From Neospora caninum Liverpool (taxonomy: Eukaryota > Apicomplexa > Conoidasida > Eucoccidiorida > Sarcocystidae), in assembly GCF_000208865.1 (NCBI RefSeq), contig NC_018386.1, positions 124,001 through 188,000 of the forward strand: a stretch of 64,000 nucleotides of DNA, written 5' to 3'. Position numbers and translations under genes: made by a program. Every line of letters starts with the position of its first letter. Positions within the stretch are counted from its first letter, which is position 1. Below the pieces are notes generated by a model that was not told the DNA's origin, did no database searches, and saw nothing but the letters and a program-made list of their open reading frames with translations. This document shows, piece after piece, positions 1 to 11,700 of this stretch.

Positions 1-159
1 CTATAGAGAGGTGCCGATGCTTGGGCCAGAACGAGGCTTCTCTCTCTGTCTCTCTCTTTATTTATATATATATATATATCGACGAACAAATTGATGTGTG
101 TTTCTGTAGAGAGGTGCCGATGCTTGGGCCAGAACGAGGCTTCTCTCTCTGTCCCTTTC

Positions 160-192
<33 letters not shown>

Positions 193-340
193 CGACGAAC
201 AAATTGATGTGTGTTTCTATAGAGAGGTGCCGATGCTTGGGCCAGAACGAGGCTTCTCTCTCTGTCTCTCTCTTTATATATATATATATATAAATATATA
301 TAAATATATATAAATATATATAAATATATATAAATATTTA
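1..340. repeat. Three-copy minisatellite with TA tracts
   Basis: A unit of about 103-113 bp occurs three times in tandem, starting near 1, 104 and 217. Each unit has a conserved part beginning with a GAGGTGCCGATGC word, a CT-rich stretch and a variable TA run. The third copy decays into repeated TATATATAAA units. The copies differ mainly in TA number. The repeat lies in an intron upstream of the first visible exon of the large GCC2/GCC3 gene; the YIYI-like peptides it encodes are not genes. Confidence 0.85.
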
Positions 341-445
341 TCACTGCGTATATACTTCTGTTCGTCTTCAGCTGGAGATGCATCCGCGCGCGCGGACGTT
401 CGTATGGAGAGAAAAGCTTTTGCCTGTCTCTCCTCTCGTTTTTAG

Positions 446-3400
446 GAGTGAACGCTGCGGTGGAGTGCCCGGCTGGAACTGTGGGGTCGGGGACACAAGG
501 CCCCCATGTCTCAGCGTGCCTCGAGTGTCCTCCCGGCTCGTACTGTGAAGCCTCCGGCCTGTAAGTTGTCCCTATCTTGTCTGCGGCGTCCTTCGTCCAC
601 TGTCCCTTCCTTTCACGAAGGCACGGCGCCCGATCAGAGAAAAGGGGGGAATCGCAGGATCCAGTCCGAGCACGCGCGGACTGCCTCGATGTGACGGAAA
701 CCGTCCGATTTTCGATTCGGTCGTTCTTTCCTTGCCTTGCGCTCAATTCATTTCCTTTCTGTCCGCGTGGGCGAAGGGGTTCCGTCTGTCGGCTTCAGCA
801 CAGCACGCCAGAATCCCCCACAAAAACAAATCTGTGGATTCATGCCGAGCGGTTTTCGGTGGTCAATCGATTTTTGGTTGTAGCAGTGGGTTGCGTCTCT
901 AACGTAGGTTACCGAGTGTGGACACACATCACATGATGACTGTCGGTCTAGAAGTTGACAGGCGTGCATACTTCTCAGCTGTGAACGTTACGATTGCTAG
1001 TCCTAAACCCCCACAAAACGGAGGCAAGACTCAGTCGTTCCAGAGAGGAGATTCAGAAGCATCGTCGTCTCGCGTCGTCGGTGGCTTCTCTCTCCACGGG
1101 CGTTTTTCCCGCTTCATTCGTTTCCTGCTCCCGTCACTGTTCTCGACTCCCCTCCCTTTCCATGTGTTTTTCCGCCGCTTCTTTCCGCCTGGTTCCCGAA
1201 CCCTCATTCTGTCGCTCCTCGAACCCTCATCGTTTCCGTGAAGCGTTTTTTTGTGTTTCTTTCCTCCTCGCCGCGACCTCGCGCCTGTCTCCTCAGAGCT
1301 GCGCCGACGAACGCGTGCCCCGAAGGCACATACTGCCCAGGCGGGGTTGTCTCCGAGAGCGACGCGACTGCCTGTCCAGAAGGCTTCTACTGTCCTGCCG
1401 GCAGCGCCGTCCCTTTCGCGTGTAAACAAGGCCAGTACTGCGAAGGCCCGAGCCTCGCGCAGCCCACAGGGGGATGCAAACCCGCAACGTATTGCCCGGT
1501 CGGGACGACCGCGGCGGCAGGCGTCGCGTGCCCCAGAGGCAGCTACTGTCCGGGGGACACGGACCCTCTTCCCTGTCCCCCGGGGACGTACGGCGACGCA
1601 GAAAGTCTCAGCGCCGAGGACCAGTGCACACCCTGTCCCGCTGGATCGTAAGTTCGAACGGAGGAAACGACGAGGCGGTGGATGGGCAGAAAACGTTCGC
1701 GGACTCCGCGAGAGAAGGACACACACTCTTCAGCACTGCCGCTGCTTTTGGGACTTTGACGCGTCCGCCTCGACGTGTGGGGGCGGGCGACACTTCCAAG
1801 CACATGTAAGGGAACGACTTGGCATCCTTCGCGCTGGCCTCTCGGAGCTGCTCCGGGGAGTAGATCCATATCGCTCGAATAGATAAGGGCGCATGCATGC
1901 ACCCGTGCAGAAAGAAAGATGTGCATGAGGTTGTGGACGTGGACGTGTCTTGCCGAACCCCAACGGGTTTCCTGAAATCTCTTCCCCATTTCACAACGCG
2001 GATCTGCTGGGACTTCGTGACGGTCAGGCTGAACGCTTCGACGGGAGACCTCGTGTCCAAAGTCGCGCCCGGAGCAAGGACGTGGCCTTCACACACACAT
2101 CTACGTAGAGAGCGATTTGCATGTTCTCCAGATACTCCCCACGTCTCTCGAAACGCGTTCTGTCACCAGCTTGCGCGTAGTGCAGAGCCGCCCTCACTGC
2201 GTCCCGCTTCAGAAGACAGCAGCTCTGTTTTCCGTGTCTCTCGCAGATACTGCTCGTCGCCAGGACTTGTGGAGCCCAGCGGGCTTTGCGCCGGGGGGTA
2301 CTTTTGCGCAGAAGGGACAGCTGACGCGCGCCCCGCTAACGGACTCTGTCCCCCCGGGCACAAGTGTCCCCCGGGTGCGGAAGGCCCCCAGGCGTGCCCG
2401 ATCAACGCGTGGCAGCCGCTGCACGGGCAAACCGAATGTCAGCCGTGCCCGGCAGGATTTCTCTGCGAAAATCACGGGGCGCGGCCGTGTGACGAGGTAG
2501 GTGGACCCTCGGCGCGAAACGCAGCTGCCTGGACGAGCGCGAACCGACTGAACGAACACCGAGGCGTGTGGCGGCCACCCGGTGGAGTGGCCCCGCTCTC
2601 CCGCGATGGCCCGCCGGACGCGCTGTCGCACGGTCAGTCACTCCATCAGAGCTCTGACGAAGAGAGTCTGCCGGGTTCCACGACAGTTTAGGGCCGCGTG
2701 CACCGGCGCGCTTCGGTTCGCGGGGAAGAGAGGGGTGGTTCGAACTGTCCCTGGAGCGACCGCTCGGTGTCTCTATCGTTCGTTGTCACTTTGAAACGTT
2801 TCGCGCGCGCCTCTCTCACGCCTTCTCCGTGTTCCGACATTCACTCTCTCTATATATCGCTCTATGCACATGCAAATGTAAACTTATGCAATGTATTCAT
2901 GCGTGCGCAAACGTGGCCGCTACGCACAGCTGTGCGCTTGTATCTGTAGCATCCTGCACGCTTAGGAGCGCAGCGTGGCGCCTTCGTGGGATCTCGAGAG
3001 GCGCAGTGGAAACGCCCCTGCGTCGCCCGTCGTCGCGTTGTCTCCGGTGGAGGCCTGGGCTCCCTACTGCCTTGTTTATCCCTGCTCTCGCGTCTCCAGT
3101 GCATGCCTCCGCCGTCCCAGTTCCCGCGCGTTGCGCCTGCATGCGTTTCCAGGGCAGCTACTGCGACGGGGTGGACGGGACGAAGAAAGACTGTCCAGTC
3201 GGCACGTACCAGCCGTTGCCTGGGCAGACCTCGGAGGCGAGCTGTCTTCCCTGCAAGCCTGGATATGTCTGCGACACGTCGCCGCTGGAGCGCCCCACAA
3301 AAAAGTGCCCCGGAGGCTCGTACTGCGGCGGCGCGTCGCAGAAGAAGTGCCCAGCAGGTTTCTACTGCCCCGAAGGAACCGAGCGACCGTTCGCCTGCTC

Positions 3401-3828
3401 GCCTGGGCACTACTGCGAAGGCGACGGTCTCGAGCGCCCCACAGGCCGCTGCGCCGCGGGGCACTACTGCGCGCGAGGAGCGACGGAGCGGCGTCCAACG
3501 GGCGCTCTCGACATCGAGTACTGTTTCACCGCTCTAACTTCCGGGGACTGCCCAGCTGGCTACTACTGTCCGGAAGGCGTCGCCTTCCCTGTCAGATGTC
3601 CACCGGGTAAACAGAGGCAAGCGAGGAGGTCGCGACGAGAACGCGCGCCGCCCCCCCATTCCCAAAATACGCAGCCAGTCGCTCGCCTGCAAACAGATAT
3701 ACCTATGCACATGCACGTCTACTGACAACGTCAATCTTCATAGCTACACATGCAGATACATATTCATCTATATATATATATATATATATACATAGATAGA
3801 TAGATAGATAGATACATACATACATACA

Positions 3829-3860
<32 letters not shown>

Positions 3861-5552
3861 GGTTTGGGCGGAGAGAGATGTAGTTGCCTTCATCAGACGC
3901 GCCTATGAAGGCCCGTGCATCCATGAGAAGCATGTGAGGGCAGGCGGGGCGACTCGTGGCTGGCGTGCGGAGGCGACAGACCGCGCAGGGGTCCGTTTTT
4001 TCTTCACTCTCGGATATTTTCGTTCACCTCCTCAGCCGCCTCGCGCGCATCCCGTCTCGTGAGGGGACCGTTTTTCCTGCTCACGGCGAAGGGGTTTTCG
4101 GCCCCTCAACGGAGAGGCTGTCGCGCCCTGGATTTCCCGCAGGTACCTTTTCGAACGCGCCTGGCCGAGGCGCGCTTTCCGACTGCCAGTCGTGCACGGC
4201 GGGATCCTACTGCGGGGGCTTCGCTCTCACGGCGGTCACTGGGCCGTGCCTAGCTGGCTTCTACTGCCCTGGCGGCCAGCGAGTAAGCGAGAGAGAAGGG
4301 GAAAGAGGCGCTGGACTGCGGCGCACCTGAGGCCGCGCGCGGAGGCGGCGAGCCATTCCTCTACGCAGCTGGCGAATCCCGTTGCGCGGCGCGCCTTGCT
4401 GGGGCACTCCAGACCGAAGCTCTCGTTTTTCTCGCTCTGTCTTGTCTGTGTTGCTGCGCCTGCTCACTTTTTTTCAGACGCCCTATGAGCTCCCCTGTCC
4501 TAAAGGCAGCATGTGTCCAGCAGGCTCCGCAGATGCAACCGAGTGCCCCGAAGGGTGAGACGCGCACTGCGTTGGTCCTTCGCATTTTGTCCAGCGAGTC
4601 CTTGTCCTTACAGTCGTCCGTTTCTTCTCCGTCCTCCTCCCGGTAAAGCTAGTCAAGGCACGGCTACTGCAAGTCGACCATCTCCGGATCCCCGTCGGAG
4701 GTATTTGGTGCTTTCTCAACTCACCTGAGGAAGCGTATTCGCGAGCCAGCAGGGGATGCATCGCTTCTGCAAGTGCACTGTATGAGCGGCTCTGTTAAAG
4801 GCGTGCCCCCACTGAAGAAGCTCTCACTGACTACGCTGACAGTCTCGGATTCTGCGTTTCCTTCAGACAGTACCAACCCGCAGAAGGCAAATCCAAATGC
4901 CTCCCTTGCATTGAAGGTATGCATGCACACCTACGCCCGAGCGCGCCTGACCAGCGATGGGCGCGTTCTCCCTGCAGAGACGAGCACATGAAAAAAGAGC
5001 TGGGTGCGCGTAGGTACACAGATACGAGAGCGAGAAACAATGAAATGGAGGTCGTAGCAGCAAAGCAAGCAGCAAGATATACATACCCGGATGCACCGAG
5101 ACGCCCGCGTATCTATCTGTGTGTGTGTGTCTATATTATGTGTATACTTCTTCGTGACCATGAAAAGATTAGGAGGAGCGTGGAGCTGTATGACGCACGT
5201 CTCGATAGAGCTCAGGGCATTCCATGTCTCTTGTCCACAGACTCCGCGGCAGCACAGCCTCTGCGAAATCACGAGGATCTCCGTTGTTCAAGTCTGCGCG
5301 TGTTTGCGCGTTTCTCCGCTTCAGGTTTCAGGTGCCCTCGAGGCAGCTACGAAGTCCAGTCTTGTGCCGCTGGCCATTTCTGCGCCGACGGCGTCACCGT
5401 CAAGTGCCCCGTCGGCACGCACAGCGCCTCGACGGGAATTTGGAAATCCTCTCAGTGCCGGCCCTGGTGAGTGCGGGGGAAACAAGGCAAAGGAAAAAAG
5501 AGGAAACGAAGGCTGTGCACATGTGACGCCATACAAACGAGTATATACATAC

Positions 5553-5592
<40 letters not shown>

Positions 5593-5677
5593 ATGTATAT
5601 GTATATGTATGTGTATGTGTATGTATATGTATGTGTATGTGTATGTATGTATGCGTAGCGGTGCAGAAAGACATACG

Positions 5678-5708
<31 letters not shown>

Positions 5709-8700
5709 TTCTGAGTGTGTGAAACACGAGAGACACGCCGATCGCGTAGAGTGTCACGTCAGCGGGAGAACGAAAAGCGATGTGCGAGTGCAGACAAGCA
5801 TGCGAGTAGGAACAGGGTCGAGATCGTCTGCCTCTGCAAGCCCGTTCTTTGACTGGCATTCCTTCAGAGCTCAGCGGTCTCACCTTTTGGCTGCCGACGC
5901 CTGCCGGGAAACGTGTCCCCCACGCGCGCGCGAAAAGCGGGAGTGGAACCCCAGCTGGAAGGGCCAACACACATCGGAAAATTGCCTCTGTCGCTTCCCC
6001 ACCTTTCTTTCCCTGTGCCGTTGCGTCAGTCCCCCAGGGAAAGTATGCTCCGCGGACGGGGCTGCGAACGCCGACGCCGCCACGGACTGCCCCGCGGGAC
6101 ACTACTGCCGCCTGGGCGCCTCGACAACCCCCGCCCAAGACCCCACAACCTGCGGGCGAGATCCCACGTCCTGTCTTCCCGGGGCCAAGTGCCCGGCAGG
6201 GTACTACTGCCCCGCCGGGAGTGCGGGGCCGATCCCCTGTCCCCAAGGGACCACGGGATCGCCAGAGGGTTCCACGTCCAAGACGCAGTGCATGAAGTGT
6301 CCCGCAGGCCGCTACTGCAGCGGTGGTGGTGCCTCGGGAGAGTGCGACGCCGGGTTCTTCTGCGTCGCGGGGAGCACGGCGGCGAGGCCGCGTAACGGCC
6401 TGTGCCCCGTGGGAAAGTACTGCGCCCGCGGCTCCGCGGCTGGAACCGACTGTTCGCCGGGGACCTACGCCGACGTCGAGGGCCTCGCGGAGTGCCGCCA
6501 GTGCCCCGCTGGCTTCGTGTGCTCGGGGACAGGCCTGGCCTCGGGGACAGGCGAGCCGTGCCCCGCGGGTCACTTTTGCGTGGAGGGGACACACACTCCC
6601 GCCAAGTGCCCCGTGGGAACCTTCTCGGCCTCGACGCACGCGACAGACGCGTCTTGGTGCCAGCTTTGTCCGCCGGGTCACTTTTGCGACACTGAGGGGC
6701 TCCGAGCTCCTGCCGGCGACTGCCAAGCTGGGTATTTTTGTCTCCAAGGCGCGAGCCAGGCGGACCCGCCGACGCCAGACCCCCCGGGGGCGAATGGGGA
6801 GTGCCCCGTCGGGTTCTACTGCCCCGCGCGCTCCTCGGCGCCCAAGGCGTGCCCGCCGGGAACCTTCAGCGCGACGCCAAAGGCCACGCGGGCCGAGGAC
6901 TGTCAGGAGTGTCCAGAGGGTCAGTTCTGCGGGGTGTATGCGTTGCCGGCCCCGGAGGGCATCTGCGACGACGGGTTCTTCTGCGGGGCTGGGCAGATCT
7001 CTCGCCGACCCCTCGGGACAGGGACAGCTGGCCTCTGTCCGGCTGGCCACGCCTGCAGCGGCGGGGCGAAGGCCCCGTGTCCAGAGCACTCCTACATGGA
7101 CGAGCAGGGGGCGGCGCTCTGCAAGAGTTGCCCCGCGGGGCACTTTTGCGAGGCGCAAGCGCGCGCCCCGCACAGATGCCCCGCGACCTTCTTCTGCGAG
7201 ACGGGGAAGGGGAAGAAGACGTGTCCAGACGGGACGTACTCCGATGCGACGGGTCTCGCGGCTTCGTCCGACTGTCTCGAGTGCCCCACCACGAAGTTCT
7301 GTGCTCACGGAAAGATCCAGGCTTCCTGTAGCGCAGGCTTCATCTGCGTGCTCGGGGTGGGACCGACGGGCGCGCCGGCAGGCGCCTCATCCGACGGCGC
7401 TCCGCCCCATCACGCCGTGCAGCTCGGCGAACCTTGTCCCCGCGGGGCCTACTGCCCCGCGGGGACCGACGCGCCCCTCCGGTGCCCTCCAGGGACCACC
7501 ACGGCCTCCACGGGCGCCGCCTCCGTCGCGGACTGCGTCGGGTGCAAAGCGGGCTTTTACTGCGCGACGGTCAACACTGCGGCGACGGCGTGTCCTCGAG
7601 GCTACTACTGTCCGGCGGAGTCCCGTGAGCCGCGCCCGTGTCCCGAAGGCACGTACAACCCCAACGCCTACGCCGAGTCCGTGGCCAGCTGCATGCAGTG
7701 CGACGCCGGATTCCTCTGCCCCGAAGGCAGCGACAAGCAACGAACCGCCTGTCCCCTCGGGTTCTACTGCGAAGGCGGCAGTGCCCCCAAGGTGGCCTGC
7801 CCGGAAGGGACTTACGGGAAAACCACGGGAACGTCGAAGGAGGAGGACGCCTGTGGAACGTGTCCGGCCGGTGGGCACAAAAAGGACTGACCCGAGGAGA
7901 GAGCTGTCCACAATGCACAGATCTGTTCACGCACTCCTGTTTCTTTCCCACACACAACGCATCGGCACATCACCCTTCCCATGCGGACACATATCCATAT
8001 ATCCATATATACCTATAGGTATGCATATACGTAAGCATATATGTATGCATATACGTATATGCATATATGCATACATATATGCATGCATATATGTGTATAT
8101 AGGTATGCGAATAATGCCGTAGGTCACTACATCTAGGTCCGGACACATGTCACGTGTTCGGCGCAGGTCAATGGGGAGAAGACACTCGAGCATGCGCCGG
8201 ACGTTGTGTCCTGACCAGGAGGGTCTCGTGGCCTCCAAGTTCAGAACTGGCCAGTGTCCTCAACTGCAACTCTTGCCGCCACTCAGTGTGCAGAGACAGT
8301 CTCGTGCGACTCGACGTGCACTGTGCGCTGAACGGGCACGCCTGTATATACACCTGTGCAGACGTACGGATCGGTGTCGGTGTTGCACGCGTCGCCGAGT
8401 CGCCTGTTCACTGCAGTGTTTTTTTTAGCGGACTGGCGTTTGGTGTGTGTTTGCAGGTTATTACTGTCCGGGCGCGGACCACCCGTACGAGCCGTGCCCC
8501 GCAGGAAAATTCTGCACTTCGAATTCGCCCGCGCCCTTGGCCTGCACTCCCGGTTTCTACTGTCCCGGGGCCACCAGCGCGCCGGTCGTCTGTCCCCTAG
8601 GTTTCTACTGTCCTCCGGAGACTGCTCTTCCCCTCGAGTGCCCCGATGGGTCTCTCTGCCCCCGAGGCGCTGCGCAGCCTCAGGCCTGTCCGGCGGGGAC

Positions 8701-11700
8701 GCGCTCTCGGGGCCCTCAGGCGTGCGCGGCAATCCCCACAGTCGACGGCTGCTGCGAAGCTTGTCCCGCGGTAAGGCGCTCAAACTGCGGCCAAAACGAC
8801 CGATCCCAGAGGGCGTGGGGGGAGGGGGAAACGCGGGAGTGCACCAATGGGCCATACGCGCTGTCGTAAATAGGCACGCAGATGTGAACGGTAAAAAGAC
8901 GCGTAGGTGCGCTCTCTTGATCGACGCACCCGTATCTGGAAGCTCTGTAAAATCGCAGCTGCGCCGTGGCTTGTGTGCGTGCGTGTGCGTGCGTGTGTGT
9001 GCGTGCGTGTGCGTGCGTGTGTGTGCGTGTGTGTGCTTGAGCACGGGCGAGTCACCTTTCACGTCGGTCTCTCATGGGGCCCGAACGCCACTCGGCTTCG
9101 TGTCTCCCACGAATCTTTCCGACCGGGGTGGTGGTTGGGTTGTGGCGTCGTGTCGCGTTCACCCGGTCGCGTTCTTGGCCACACTTTTCCGCTCCACTCA
9201 ACATCTTCGTTCCGTGCAGTCTCGACTGTCTCGCAGGTCCGTGCCTCCCCCTGCGCTCTGCGCTCTCTCTTGCCTTGTCCATGGCTGCATCCTGCGCGCT
9301 TCTCTCCTTTGCTCGTTTCGGCCTCTTGCCCACACTCTCCGCTGTGCATCACGCTTCGCCCCCGCTGTCGTTCTGCCGCGTCCTCGCGCCCTGTGTCTCC
9401 TAGGGAACCTTTTCTTCCGGGGCAGGCTCGGTCGAGTGCCAGCCGTGTGCCGCGGGGTTCGTCTGCACGGGCGGGGCTGCGACGCCCGAGCCGACGGACC
9501 GGGTGCACGGCTACATCTGTCCCCGCGGGGCGTTCTGCCCCGCGGGGGCTCTCGCCCCAGTCCCCTGTCCCGCGGGACGCTTCAACGCAGAGGAAGGCGC
9601 CGAAGACGCACAGACGGGCTGCCTGCCCTGCCCCGCGGGAACCTTCTCCGACGCGCTTGGCGCGACCGCGTGCTCGACCTGCGGGGGTACGTCCACCTCG
9701 CTGGAGGGTCAGCAGACGTGCGAGTGCGTCGGCGTCGGCCGCACCTTCCAGAAGGAAGACGGCACCTGCGTGTGTCGGAACTTTTACGAGTTTTACAGCT
9801 CCACGCGACTCGCGCCGGGCGACGAGAGCGCGGACTCGGCGCTGGACTGCCAACCTGTCGCGCAGCCCAGATGCGAAAGCGCCTCCAGCGCGAAGAACCC
9901 GCGACTCGCCAGAGACGCCGGGAGTCGCCTCCTGCGAGCTGCGGACGGCGCGTGTGTCGCGCCCGAGACGATCTGCGAGACTCAGTGCGGCGACGTGGGC
10001 GGCATCTTCTTGGCCCACGTGGGCATGTGTCAGTGCCTCTCTGTGCGGGACGCGGGACAGAAACCGTGCGACCGGGCATGCAGGTGAGCCTCGGAAGGCG
10101 GAAAACCTAGCACACACCGGGGAGACACAACACGAGGGACGAAGCGCGAGGGGAAAGCCCACAGCGGACACCGAGAGAAAAAACACACGGGAAGGCTTGG
10201 CACCACGGTCTGGGCTCGAATGGAAAGGTGGAGGGCCGACCGAGATGGGCACAGGCCGTCGAGATGAGAACGTTGCGCGAGCTTTGGATGCAGCTAAGAT
10301 ACTTGATCGCCTCGGTGGCGTGGAATTCGACAGAATCCCTGTCTCGTCACTCTTCCTCCATGTTCACAAAAATCTGTATCGAAAGTGCCTCTCTACCGAA
10401 CTCTCTATATGTAACTATGTGCATGCAGTTTTCGTCTCGTCTTTGTGCCTTTTCTCGAGGGACACAGACGCGCCAGCCGTCTGCCCCCAACAGGCGTTCA
10501 CTGTGTAGGTGACCGAACCTTCCTATTTGCTCCGCCACAATCACCTGTGCATCTGTAGATGCTCGTGTGCAGATGGGCCTCTATGCATTTTCGTATGCCT
10601 ATCCTTTTTGCACGAACCGAAAAGTATGTAGGAGTCTCTTTTTGTACATGTACGTACATTTCTATCCCTTTTTCCACCTGCGTCTCTCTGGCGTTGTGCG
10701 TTTGCGTCAGGAGTCGAGTGGCGACGTTGGTGCTCGAAGGGGACGCCTTTGCGTGCAAGCTCCCTGCCTCAGAAGCGACGCAAAAGAAATCCGTGCAGTC
10801 GCTGATTGACAACAGCCTGTTGAAGGGGTCAGTTGCATGCGGCAGCGACATGGAGACGCTGGATGGGCAGCCGCACGTCTGTCGCACGTCGTTTTACCTG
10901 CTCAATTCGACAGGCGTGTTCGGGACTGTCGGAGTTCCGGCAGGTACGAAAGCAAGGCAGGCCTCCGTCCACTCTTTGTGTTCAAGGCCTGCGTGAGAAC
11001 AGCGCCTCACGAGTCGACGGTGCCACGAGGCCGGGAAGCTCGGCCGCGATGGGAGTTGCCCAGCCACGCAGTCGCAAGGGGAAGGCACGAACCAGTCCAG
11101 AAAACGCACGAGAAACGCCTGCCACGCCCGGCGCACGCCTATCCATATGCGCCCAGATAAGTCCTAAAGGCGCGCCTACGTGGGCACCGACAGCGGCGCG
11201 CAAATACGCATATCCCTATAGCTACACATCCAGAGACAACCAAGTTCCTTCTGACTGCAGTACACCACCACCCCTCTGGACGGCTATACAAAGGTATAGG
11301 TGCTCGCGTAGTCGTCCGCACATCTGTTTTGCTTCCTATCTGTTCCAGATCTTGGGATGATGCTTTAGCGTCCTCGCACTGTGAACACCACGTTTTCGTA
11401 GGTTTCCAGAAGCTTTTGGCGACAGATCCGCAGGGCTCTGCGTCGGAGGGAACGTCGGACTCGCGAGCCGGCGTGGCGCATGCAGACGCCGCGGCTCCAA
11501 ACGACGCCGCTGGACCCAAAGCGCGGTGTCCTGCCCCCGCTCCCGGCGCGTCTCCCCTTGTGGACCGCCGGAGAAACGCCTGCGCGGCGGAGACGCTGCC
11601 AGCGTCGTCGGAGCTGGAAACTGAGCTGTATGGTCAGGACAGCAGCAACGAAATGGCCGTGATTCGCAACCCCACACAGTGTCTCCAAAAAGGAGACACC

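Larger units (their letters stand above)
446..10083 (+). other. Ectodomain block: GCC2/GCC3 cysteine modules (exons 1-11)
   Basis: Exons: 446-560, 1297-1647, 2247-2496, 3153-3606, 4143-4282, 4478-4554, 4867-4916, 5325-5466, 6030-7870, 8457-8770 and 9404-10083. The pattern CPAGxYC, CPPGTF, CPEGFYC and similar recurs; exon 9 alone holds about 30 such half-modules. The family fold is a small disulfide-rich unit seen in ephrin receptors and many protist surface proteins. Introns cut modules in all three phases, so modules are not one per exon. The last exon leaves the strict module pattern: it has further cysteines, including a CECVGVG segment, that look EGF-like, and ends in a less repetitive cysteine-rich region. 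Confidence 0.9.

Noticed and set aside
21..293. YIYIYI-type frames at the left edge and similar ones in other TA tracts
   Set aside because: Pure translation of microsatellites.
5452..7308. 618-codon minus-strand open frame
   Set aside because: It mirrors exon 6030-7870 of the GCC2/GCC3 gene; GC-rich codon bias opens the antisense frame. Composition is Arg/Gly/Ala-rich without domains.
6323..8122. 599-codon plus-strand frame
   Set aside because: A shifted frame over the same exon, rich in Arg and Pro, running into an intron microsatellite.
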